Origin: Bradyrhizobium sp. 170
GTDB lineage: Bacteria; Pseudomonadota; Alphaproteobacteria; Rhizobiales; Xanthobacteraceae
Length of the DNA stretch: 64,000 nt
Assembly (NCBI RefSeq): GCF_023101085.1
Contig: NZ_CP064703.1
Span: 5,518,001-5,582,000 of the forward strand
Direction: 5' to 3'
The notes under the pieces are model-generated. The model did no database searches, was not told where the DNA came from, and worked only from the letters and a program-made list of their open reading frames with translations. Made by a program: the position numbers and the translations under genes. This document shows, in pieces, positions 18,101 through 27,700 of the stretch (position 1 is the first letter of the stretch; every line of letters starts with the position of its first letter).

Positions 18101-18753
18101 GGGTACTGAACCGTCAGCGCCGGCAGCGGATCACCCTCGCCGGCTATGAAGGCGCGATACAAGGCGCCGAGCTCGCGCACGAGCACGCCCATCGACCAGC
18201 CGTCGGACACGATATGATGCTGGGTCAGCAAAAACAGATATTCCCTCTCCGCGATCCGGATCAGGCGCCCGCGGATCAATGGCCCCTGGCAGAGATCGAA
18301 GGGCGCATTTGTCTCTTCACGGCACAGGCGCTCAAGTACCTGCTCCCGCTCCGGTTCGGATCGCACGTCATGTTCGAGCAGCGGCAGGCCATTGCCGGTG
18401 GGCAATAGTTCGACGCAAGGCTGTCCGTCGACAACACGAAAAATGCTGCGCAAGGATTCGTGACGCGCAAACAGCCGATCCAGACTGCGACGCCAGGCGG
18501 TGACGTCGAGATCACCCGCGAGGCGCAATGCGCCGCGAATGTGATAGTTGGTACTGGTGCCGTCGAGCTGCGCCAGCAGCCAAAGCCGTTGCTGAGCAAA
18601 GGACAACGCAAGAGGCCCGTCGCGCGGCACCGCCGGTATCGAGGCAAGTTCGCCCCTGTTGGCACTTCGGCTCCGGTCCCTGGCCAACGACAGGAGTTTT
18701 CTCAGCCCTTCTGCATCCAGCTCCCGCAAATCGGGTTTCAATGAATCCGCCAT
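12181..18753 (-). CDS. Non-ribosomal peptide synthetase 2 (C-A-T-dual C/E-A-T)
   Basis: Second NRPS, about 2190 residues and two modules. The ATG at 18753 is preferred; a GTG at 18759 overlaps the upstream stop. Domains in approximate residues: C of the LCL type (40-480, HHIVSDGWS near 181), A (500-1010), T (FFELGGHS near 1048), a condensation domain with HHLIGDHSTLE near 1275, A (1580-2090) and T (near 2125). The DHSTLE motif and the extended N-terminal part (QDIYGLSPLQDGILFHH) are those of dual condensation/epimerisation domains, so the preceding residue is probably converted to D before coupling. The first A pocket reads D-A-W-T-V-A-G-V-C, closest to Phe pockets such as that of gramicidin synthetase A (D-A-W-T-I-A-A-I-C), but only moderately. 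The second reads D-I-L-Q-L-G-L-V-W, a Gly pocket. The stop overlaps the start of NRPS 3. Confidence 0.95.
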   Translation of the reverse strand: MADSLKPDLRELDAEGLRKLLSLARDRSRSANRGELASIPAVPRDGPLALSFAQQRLWLLAQLDGTSTNYHIRGALRLAGDLDVTAWRRSLDRLFARHESLRSIFRVVDGQPCVELLPTGNGLPLLEHDVRSEPEREQVLERLCREETNAPFDLCQGPLIRGRLIRIAEREYLFLLTQHHIVSDGWSMGVLVRELGALYRAFIAGEGDPLPALTVQYPDYAAWQRQWLAGERLQRQVDYWRQTLAGAPALLELPTDRPRPPIRSLAGASLPVEIDTELARGIKRLYQSHRTTAFMTVLAAWAAVLSRLSGQSDVVIGTPTANRNRREIEGLVGFFVNMLAFRVDLSGEPDVAELLSRVRGAALAAQDHQDLPFEQVVEIIQPPRRLDHTPVFQVVFAWQNNEAAILELPGLKAEIADIPLHQVKFDLELNVSETDGRIIGALNYATALFDEATVRRHRSYLLALLRAMVADAGQLVDRIDVMGAEERELLLGTWNRTATPYPSERCIHELFAEQVRKAPEATALVHEDLRVSYGELDARANQLAHHLIGLGAGPDQPVAICLERGIAMVVSLLAVLKAGGAYLPLDPAYPAERLRQIIDDAKPKLLICDDAGRAALANTTCEIVDLQTSASVIAGLSKSNPDVADLTSSHLAYIIYTSGSTGTPKGVMVEHRGLVNLALAQSALLEVSSRSRIVQFASFSFDASTWEIVMALCSGAELFLVGPREHRNASELLDYLARNAITHATLPPALLQGRTDLDTLGSLQVLVLAGELPKAELFKGLPSNVAVFNGYGPTEATVCATIWLRPMGCEGVVVPIGRPLPNTRIYLLDRFGAPVPLGATGEIYIGGAGVARGYLNRADLTAERFLFDPFSRDAGARMYRTGDLGRYLPDGNVEFLGRNDHQVKIRGFRIELGEIEFRLNEHAGVADAVVLARQDHSGDQRLVAYVVPAADDDSTGLDGGDFAAAMRGHLRARLPEYMVPSAFVRLDTLPLTPNGKVDRQALAAPEDDAFVRRGYETPEGEIEETVAKIWTELLGVDRIGRNDHFFELGGHSLLAVRLLERLQRHSLSADVRTLFAKPVLADFAASLDGDGVTEVPANQIPMLAAAITPGMLPLITLEQSDIDSIAARVPGGAANIQDIYGLSPLQDGILFHHLLAAQGDPYLLVGQMAFASRDLLDRYLAAVRQVIDRHDILRTSIEWEGLSTPAQVVWRQAPLIVTEVELDVKSPAHEQLAQRFDPRRNGIDLGQAPLLRFAVARDPGKERWLLLVLLHHLIGDHSTLEVMHDEVRKILSGRGHELPHPYPFRNLVAQTRDSEATAEHERFFRNMLSDIDEPTTPFGLDKVHGDGRGVAEARRTLPQSLNERLRAQARRLGVGLASLCHLAWGQVVARSSGRERVVFGTVLFGRMHAGTGGDRTMGLFINTLPLRLDLDDAAVEDGARHAHARLAELISHEHASLALAQRCSGVATPAPLFSSILNYRHNAMPTNSSAGETAAGVDGIEWLGGEERTNYPLMLSVEDCGQALGLTAQVVHPLSPDRVCALMQHALEQLAENLERRPHALVRQVDILPPEERELLLETWNRTLARYPRDRCFHEQFEEQVRRFPDAVALVFGDAELSYGELNRRANRLARGLRDYGVGTDVVVGLALDRGVGMMVALLAVLKAGGAYLPLDPDYPPERLAHMLRDSGAALVLTQTSLLEQFAPVLKETGAEAWLLDEAQERDDGNLDVAVHPESLAYVIYTSGSTGLPKGVMVRHDAVTNFLATMAERPGITPRDRVLGLTSLSFDIAVLELWLPLTLGARVVLADRAAAHDPSRLKAMVATQGVTMIQATPSTWRMLLDHDGPSLPISCRVLCGGEALAPDLARRLVAQAGEVWNLYGPSETTVWSARHRLDARDDRPVLGGPIGNTTLHILDNDLNLAPIGVAGELYIGGDGLARGYWQRGALTAERFIPDPFGPPGARLYRTGDVARWRADGVIEYIGRSDHQVKIRGFRIELGEIEARLMAQAAVRSAVVVAREVGAGRQLVGYVSGGASLDGSTLKTALSSVLPDYMVPARIVVLDRLPLTPNGKIDRKALPAPDQLAALAEHVAPRTPVEVALAAIWADLLRQPNIGVTDNFFELGGDSLTAVQLISRIKRDLGHDLPLHRLFEMTTIETMAAGLAPEIQVDKRSDDIAAMLDMLKEVELSDE
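12425..13960 (-). repeat. Near-identical A-domain repeat, copy 2 (in NRPS 2)
   Basis: Partner of 1-1540. The flanking condensation domains are of different classes (dual C/E here, DCL in the other copy) and are not alike, so the repeat is confined to the adenylation unit. It probably arose by recent domain copying or gene conversion. Confidence 0.9.
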
Positions 18754-18755
18754 TG

Positions 18756-21700
18756 TCACAACCCCGATGCGATCAGATCTTGAAGTTCTTCTGCATCGAA
18801 CTCGCGTTCGATCAGCCTGATCACGATCCGCGCGAACTGGGCGAGTTCCGGATGAACGAACAGATCCGAAATCTGTATCGACACGCCGAGATCCTGCGAC
18901 ACCCGGCTGAGCAGCCGCACCGCGAGCAATGAGTGCCCACCGAGCTCGAAGAAGTGGTCGTTGCGCCCGATCTGGCTGACGCCAAGCAGTTCGGCCCAGA
19001 TCGTCGCCAGCGCGATCTCGATTTCGTCCTCGGGCGCCGCATAGAAGCGACGTGCCACGTCCTCGTGTGGTGACGGCAACGCCCGCCGATCGATCTTGCC
19101 ATTCGGGGTCAGCGGCAATTGCTCGAGCACGACGATTGTCGATGGAACCATGTAGTCCGGAAGAACAGCCGATAACGCATCGCGCAGCGCCGGACCGTCG
19201 AGCGCCGCCTCGCCGCTCGCATAAGCGATCAACTGACGTCCCGCCCTGGCCTCGCGTGTCACCGCGACGGCGGAGCGCACGCCGCGCTGCTCGAGCAAGC
19301 GCGCTTCGATCTCTCCCAATTCGATCCGGAAGCCGCGGATCTTCACCTGATGGTCCGCGCGTCCGACATACTCGATCACACCGTCAGCCCGCCATCGCGC
19401 CAGATCGCCGGTCCGGTACAGCCGTGCGCCGTTGCTGCCGAACGGATCCGGAATGAACCGTTCCGCCGTCAGTGCGCTGCGCCTCAAATAGCCCCGCGCC
19501 AGCCCCACGCCACCGATGAACAGCTCGCCCGTTACGCCGGTGGGCACCATGTTGAGGTCAGCGTCGAGAATATAGGCGGACCGAAGACCAACGGGCCGTC
19601 CGATCGGTGCGTGTTGTCCCGGCGTCAACGCGGCGTCGTCGACAATCCACGCCGTCGGCGCAATCACCGTCTCGGTTGGGCCATAGGCATTGATCAGGCG
19701 ATCGACTTTGGCTGCCCGGCGAAACGCCTTGATTCCGGCATCCGACCAGGCTTCGCCGCCCACGATGCAGACCCTCAGCGAAAGGTTGCGGCCGCTGTGC
19801 CGCAACGCTTCGCTCAACTGGTCGGCGTAGGCCGGAGGCAGAAAGAGCGTTGTGACCGAATTTCTCTCGATTTCGCCGACGAGGTCGTCGATCAGCAGGC
19901 CCGGCCTGGAGGGCAGGACGAGCGATCCGCCCGTCATCAACGGCACCAGCCATCGTTCGTGGGCGATATCGAAATTGATCGAAGCCGACTGGAATTCGCG
20001 GTCACGCGAGTTCATGCCGTACAGCCGGCCGATCGCTTCGCAATGCATGGCGAGCGGCCCGTGCGAGACCGCCACGCCCTTCGGCGTTCCAGTCGAACCC
20101 GACGTGTAGATCACATAGGCCAGGCTGTCCGGGTGGATCTCGACATCGAGGTTACTCGCGTCGTCGCCGACGCGCCACTGCTGCGACTCGTCGAGGCGCA
20201 AGGCCTCGATCCCGGTTTCGCGCAGCACCGGCGCGAAACGCTGGAGCAGCGCGCTTTGCGTCAATACCAGCCTCGTCGCACTGTCGCGCAGCGTGTGGGC
20301 GAGGCGCTCGGCTGGATAGTCCGGATCGAGCGGAAGATAGGCGCCGCCTGCTTTCAGGACGGCCAGCAGCGCGACCATCATGTCCGGGCTGCGCGCCAGC
20401 GCCAGACCGACCAGGCGATCCGGACCAATGCCCCAGCGACGAAGGCGTCGCGCCAGCCGGTTCGCCCGAGCGTTCAGCTCACCATAGCTGACGGACTCAT
20501 CGCCCCATGTCAATGCAACGGCAGAAGGCGCCTGCGCGGCCCGCGCCTCGATATGCCCGACGACGCCGGCATAAGAAGACGACCTCGGTGCCGCCAAAGC
20601 CGCTGCGTCGCTCCAGTCCAGAATTCGCCTTGCTTCGTCATTGTCGAACAATCCGAGATCGCCCAGCGACCGCTCTGAATTGACCGCGATCTGCTCCAGC
20701 AATCCGTACAAGCCGTCTCGCAGGCGCAGGATCCCGGCTCCGTCGAAACGAGCCCGGTCGTAATTGAACTCCAGATTGAGCGCATCCGCTCCGGCGAACA
20801 CAGCGACTGCCAGCGCATAGTTCGTGGGTGTGACGTGTTCCACGCGCCCCAGCCGCGGGCCGCCCTCCCCCGTTCGCCGCAACGCCTCGTCGATCGGGTA
20901 GTTTTCGAACACCAGGATACTATCGAACAGGGTCTGCCCGGCATAACCGGCGAGGCGCTGGATCTCGTACAGCGGCGTCCAGCCATGCTCGCGCAAAGCC
21001 AGGTTCTGCTCCTGCAATTGGCGCAGCCAATCGCCGACACTGGCTTCCGGAGTTGTCGCATCGACGATCGGCAGCGTGTTGATGAACAGGCCGACCATCT
21101 CCTCGGAGCCCGCCAGTTCCGCTGGCCGGCCCGATACGGTCACCCCGAAACAGATTGCACCCTGCCTCGAATGCCGCCGCAACAACTGCGCCCACGCCCC
21201 CTGAATGAGCGTGTTGAGCGTCACCCGCTCCCGCTTCGCAAATGCCTTCAGCCGTTCGGTCAACTCCGCGCTCACCGCAAGCGCGATGCTGGCATGACCT
21301 GCGGCCTCCGGCGCCGTGTCGTTCGATACCAGCGCATTCGCCAGCAACGTCGGCACGTCCAGCTTTGCCAACGCATCACGCCAGAATGTGGCTGCCGCGG
21401 CATGATCGCGGCCCTGCAGCCACGCGATGTAGTCGCGATAATTGCCCTGCACCGCCGGCAGCGCGCTGCCGCTTACGTGCTGCACCACTTCCGCGATCAG
21501 CCGCGCCGAGCTCCAGCCATCGATAAAAATGTGATGATGGGTCCAGATCAGCCAGTGACGCTTGTCATCGAGACGGATCAAACGCACCCGCTGCAACGGC
21601 GGTCGCGAGACATCAAAGCCATTTTCGCGTTCACGCCGTGATACTTCCGCCAGCGCGGCATCCAGCTCAGCGCGTTCGCCGCTGTGTTCCAGCGCCGCCG

Positions 21701-24700
21701 CCCGATCGCGCCAATCCTCTTCGACGAATGGCACCGCCACATGACGGTACACCACCTGCTGCGCCGAGCCCGGCAGGTGCTGCCAAACAAAGCCGGTCCG
21801 CAACGCCGCATGCCGGTCGCTCACCGCCTGCCACGCAGCTCTGAGCTTGCCGGCATCGAAGCCAAACACTTCGAGACCGACCTGGTTTACATAGACATCG
21901 TCAACACCATCGCGGAGCGCGTGGAACAGCATGCCCTGCTGCATTGGTGAAAGCGGATAGATGTCTTCGATACCGCGCAGATCCAGAGCAGTCCCCAGCC
22001 GGTCGAGACCGGCCTGGCCGAGGCCGGACAACGCAACGTCGGACGGTGTGAGGCCGGACGCGCCACTGCAGCAATGCACCACCAGTTCGCGCAGAGCGGT
22101 CTCATACAGTCGCGCCAGCCGTTCGATCGTTTCCCGCCGATAGCGCTTGCGCCCGTATCCGAAGGACAGCCGCAGACGTCCCTCACGCACCTGACCGGTG
22201 ATGTTCAGCCAGCCCCGGAGGCGAGCGGCACCATTCCGTGACGGGCCTGAACTCTCCGGGGCGAAGTCAAAGAGCGAGGAAGCACCCACGCTGCCATCGA
22301 ACCGGCCGAGATAGTTGAAGACGATCTGCGGCTCTGCCAACTGCGCCAGAGCGTTGCGTTGCTGTTCGGAGCCGAGATAGCGCAACACGCCATAGCCAAG
22401 TCCGCGGGTCGGGACGGCGCGGAGCTTTTCCTTAACCGCTTTGATCAGGGACGCGTCGTCGCTTGATCCGCCATTGAGCCGCACCGGGAAAGCCGTCGTA
22501 AACCAGCCCACCGTGCGGGAAATATCCGCCCCGGGGAAAATGTCCTCGCGGCCGTGGCCCTCGAGCTCGATCGAGAGATCGTCGAGCTGGCACCAGCGCG
22601 AGACGGCGCGCGCAAGGCTCGCCAGCATCAGATCGTTGACTTGCGTCCGATAGGCGGATGGCGCTTCCTGCAGCAGTTTCGACGTCAATTCGCCATCGAA
22701 GATCAGGGACACCTCGTCGCCGTCACCGACAAGATCGGAGCCACCATGATCGTCATCGCAAGGCAGGCCTGGTCCCGCCCCGCACGTGAGCCAGAACGGC
22801 AATTCGTCTGCGAGCTCCTGCGTTCTCGCATAGGAATGCAACCGCTCTCCCCACGACGCATAGGATTCGCTCTTCGGCGGCAGCGTCACGATAGCGACGC
22901 TCTGCTTGAATTGACCGTAGGCCGAGGACAGGTCTTCCAACAGGACCCGCCACGACACACCGTCAACAACCAGATGATGGGTCGCGATCAGGAGCCGCTG
23001 GCTGCCATCCGCCAGATCCATTGCCACCGCACGCAGCAACGGACCCGACGGCAGCGACAGGCTTTCCTGTGCAGCAGAAGCGATCGCCGTGACCTGGGCC
23101 GCGTCGCTCACGTCAGCGCGAACCCAAAGCAATTCCGATGGCGCCGGCGCTGCGCCATATTCCGCCCGCCACGTGCAGTCCACCTGTTCGAACCGCAAGC
23201 GCAACGCATCGTGATGATCCACGATCGCCGCGAGCGCGCGTCGCAGCACCTCCCAGTCCAGCCGCGACTGAGGAACCAGCAGCACGGCCTGGTTCCAGTG
23301 ATTCCGGTTGCCGGCGTCGTCATCGAAAAAGCGGGTCTGGATCGGCAGCAGGCGATGCATGCCGGCTACCCGATCACTCTCGACGAATATCTCCGCCTTC
23401 GATTTCTCTTTCCTTGCGGCGGGCACGGCCGTGATGGCCGCGACGGTTGCCAGGCGCGCCACGGTTTGCTGTCCGAACACCTGTTTCGGCGTCAGACGAA
23501 TGCCGCGCTTGCGCAACCGCGCGATGATCTGCAGGCTGAGAATTGAATCGCCGCCGAGTTCAAAGAAATTGTCGTTGTGGCCGATCTGTTCCCGACCGAG
23601 TACCTCGCGCCAGACCGCGGCGATCGCCTCCTCGGTCTCTCCCTCAGGCGCCGCGTAGTTCGCGACAGCCGTGTCTTGATCCGGCTGGGGCAGCGCCTTG
23701 CGATCCACCTTGCCGTTTGGCGTAAGTGGCAAGCGCTCCAGCAAAATGACACGCGACGGCACCATATATTCCGGCACGACGGCAGCCAGTTGCTGCCTGA
23801 TCACGTCCGCCTTCGGCGTCAAGCCGGACAATGGCACGCAATAGGCAACGAGTTCCTGGCGTTCGGCGCCGGCTCCGATGGCGCGGGCCATGACCACCGC
23901 ATCATCGATCTCGTGCAATGCCTTGATCGCGCGCGCCACCTCGCCAAGCTCGATGCGATAGCCACGCAACTTGATCTGATCGTCCCCGCGGCCGAGAAAC
24001 ACCAGCCGGCCCGACTGATCGCCGCGCACAAGATCCCCGGTCCTGTAGAGCCGCTCTCCGGCCGGCCCAAACGGACTGGGGACAAAGCGTTCGGCGGTCA
24101 GGCCAGGCTGGCCACGATAGCCCCGCGCCAGCCCGGCGCCTCCGATATAGAGTTCTCCGGCGACGCCGATTGGCACCTCGGTCAGCGCGTCGTCCAGCAC
24201 ATGGGCGCGCAGATTGGCGAGCGGCAAGCCAATGGGAACTGAACCTGCCTCGCGTGCGAGTTCGCATTCATGGGTAACCGCACCGACCGTCGTTTCCGTC
24301 GGTCCATAGTGGTTCAGAATCCGGCATTGCGGCCGTAATTGATGGATTTCGTTCAACAGCGCCACGTCGCAGGCCTCGCCGCCAAGGATAAGGACATCGC
24401 GGGGCAGGAGATCGGCCGAGCGGGACGCCTGCAGCAGCCCTCGCAAATGGCTGGGTACGATCTTGAGAATACCGACTTCGCCGTCCCGCATCGCGTGCGC
24501 GAAGGAATCCGCATCGAATACCGCTTCCGGCGGAAGCAGATGCAACGTCACTCCAGACGCAAGTGCACTGAACAGCACGGTGTGACCCAGATCGGCCGCA
24601 ACGGTCGAAACCATCGCCATGCTTGTCATTGGCGACGGATGCACGCGCTGCAGCAGGCCCTGGACATAATTGGCCAGCGCGCCGTGCGAGACGGCGACAC

Positions 24701-27700
24701 CCTTTGGCGTCCCGGTCGATCCCGACGTATAGATCACGTAGGCGGTCTGCGCCGGATGGATCACGCTGTCCGGAACCGCGCTCCACAATTCCTCGGAGGT
24801 AGCTTCGGCGTCCGCATCGAACACAAGGCAATCGAGCGTAAGCGCCTCGGCCAGCTTCTCACGGGCCGCCACCACGATTTCGATGCCCCCGTCCGTCAGG
24901 ATGCCCCGCACCCGCTCCAGCGGCCATTTCGGATCGAGCGGCACATAGGCTCCGCCGGCCTTGAGCACGCCAAGCACCGCCGCAACGAAAGCCGGCGAGC
25001 GCTCGATCCAGAGTCCAACCGGCGTTTCCCGTGTCACGCCCTTGGCGGCGAGCATGCGCGCGATACTGTCCGACTTCCGCTCGAGGTCCGCGTAAGTCAA
25101 TGTCTCGCTGCCGCATTGAATGGCAACCGCTGCCTGGCGATCGGCCGTCGATGCGCGATGAAGGCTGACCACATCGGTGAATCGAAACGCAGCTGTCTGG
25201 CTTGGCAAGACCTGCCGGTTCGCCTCGTCGATAACGAAGTTCGATACAAGGCGTTCTGCGTCTTCCGCGATCTGGCGGAGCAACGAGCCGAACTGTGTCG
25301 CCAGTCGCGAGATTGTTGCCCAGTCGAAAAGATCGGTGGCGTAGTTGAAGGTCGCCCTCATGTCGTCGGCGCCGTCAACGATGTCGAGCGCGAGATCGAA
25401 ATGAGAACCCGCGAGGTCCAGGATGCGGGTCTCGGCAGCAAGTCCATCGACGCCATCAAATCCGCCGGGCGCCATCATGTAATTGAACTTCGCCTGGAAC
25501 AGCGGGTTGTGACCGCCGCTGCGTTCGGGCCGCAGACCGTCGACAAGCATTTCGAACGGAAGATCCTGATGGGACAGCGCCTCGATCACCGCTTCCTTGA
25601 CCTGCTGGAGCAGGTCCGGGAAAGTCGCGCCGTCAACGATCTCCGCACGCAGCACCAGCGTATTGACGAAGCATCCAATCAGGCGTTCGAGCTGCGCGTG
25701 ACGGCGTCCGGCCACCGGAACACCGACACGCAGATCGTTCTGACCCGCATAACGATACAGAAGCGCCTGATAGGCACCGAGCAGCAGCATGAAGACGCTC
25801 GCGCGGTGTTGGCCGGCGATCTCCCTGAGCCGGGCGGCCAGCGCGCCGTCGATCGTAAGGCGAATCGTATCCCCGCCATGACTTTGCGCCGCCGACCGCG
25901 GCCGATCATGCGGCAGAGCCAGCACCGGGTGCGTGTCGCCCAGCTTCGTACGCCAGTAGGCGAGTTGCCGGTCTCCCTCACCTCCCGCGAGCCAGTTTCG
26001 TTGCCAGGCGGCATAATCCGCATACTGAATCATCGGTACCGGCGGCCGACCGAAATCCTCCCGGATGAAGCTGCGATAGAGCCCGGCCAGCTCTTCGAGC
26101 ATCACATTGAGTGACCACCCATCGACGACGATGTGATGGGCAAGCAGCAGCAGTTCGTGTTCCTCGTCCCCGCGCTGAAGCAGGGTCGCCCGCAACAGAG
26201 GACCGTTGACGAGATCGAACGGTTTGCCGAGTTCGGACCGCGTGAACTCCGCGGCATGTTCGGCGCGATCGCGCGCGGGATATCCGCGGAGGTCTTCGTA
26301 CCGAATACCGACGCTCATGGCATCGTGAATGACCTGCTCTCCGCGACCTTCTTTCGCGACAAACGTGGTGCGCAGCACCTCGTGGCGCTGAACGATTTCC
26401 GCAACCGCCCGCGACAAGACCGCATGATCGAGCTTTCCTTTCAGCCGGATCGTGCTCGCAACCGTGTACGCCGTCCCGCCGGGGTCCATATTCCAGAGAA
26501 ACCACAGCCGTTCCTGCTCATGGGACAAGGTTACTCGATCGGCCGGCGCGGCCCGCTGGATCGGCGGGAGAGTCCGTCCCGCTCCTTCATGCACCAGGAT
26601 ATCGACCCGGCCTGCGAGGGCTGCGAGCGTCGGCGTGTCGAAGAAGCTGCGCAGCTCCTGTTCGACACCGAAACGTTCGCGGATCGCGGCGGCGATTTGC
26701 CCGGCCGTGATCGAATTTCCGCCCAATACGAAAAAATCATCCTCTCGATGAACGGCCTGCACGCCGAGCGCATCGCGCCAGATCGACGCCAGGGCGCGTT
26801 CGGTATCGCTTGCGGGTGCCGTCAGCGGGACGCCATCGCGGCTGCGCCCTCTTTCGAAGACCATGAAACTGTCCAGCGTGTTGTCGGCCCAACGCGCGCG
26901 GCACGCCGAGCGCTGCAGCTTCCCGCTGGTCGTCAGCGGCATTCCCTGCGGATTCAACAGAATGATGACAGCCGGATATTCCTGCGCCTGCCGAAGCACG
27001 GCCTCGCCGATTGCGTGGGCGAGTGCTTCCGGATCTCTACGCTTGAGAACGGTACGGCTGAACTCGGCTGCGACGCCGATACTCTCCCGTCCATCGATCT
27101 CGACAGCAAAAGCGGCCACGCGCCCGCTGCGGACAGAGTTGACATCGGCTTCGACTGCCTGCTCGACATCCGTCGGATAGACGTTCTGCCCGCGAACGAT
27201 CAGCAAATCCTTGAGCCGGCCGGTCACGACCAGCGTACCATCCTGAATAAAGCCGAGATCTCCGGTACGGAGCCAACGTACGCCGTCGCGCTCGACGAAT
27301 GCCTTGTCGGTAGCTTCCGGGTTATTCCAATATCCAAGCGCAACGCTGGGACCGGCAACCCAGATTTCGCCGACCTCGTCAGCCTCTGCCGCGGCCGAAC
27401 CGCCGGTGCGCACTATGCGCGTGGCATGATCGGCAACCGTTTGACCGCAGGCCACCAGGTCGGTGCCTTCGTCGGCGCTTGCAGCACGACCCGCGGCAAG
27501 CGCCGCCGTATCAAGGGTATAGCTGACGGTTTCGGTCGATGGGTTACCTGCCGTCACCAGCAGCGTCGCTTCAGCCAGGCCATAGCAGGCGGTCAACGCG
27601 AGGTGACTGAAACCGGCACGCTCAAACCGCTCGCCGAATCTCTGAAGCGTGGTTTTGCGAACAAACTCCGAGCCAGAGAATGCGAATCTCCAGCGGCTAA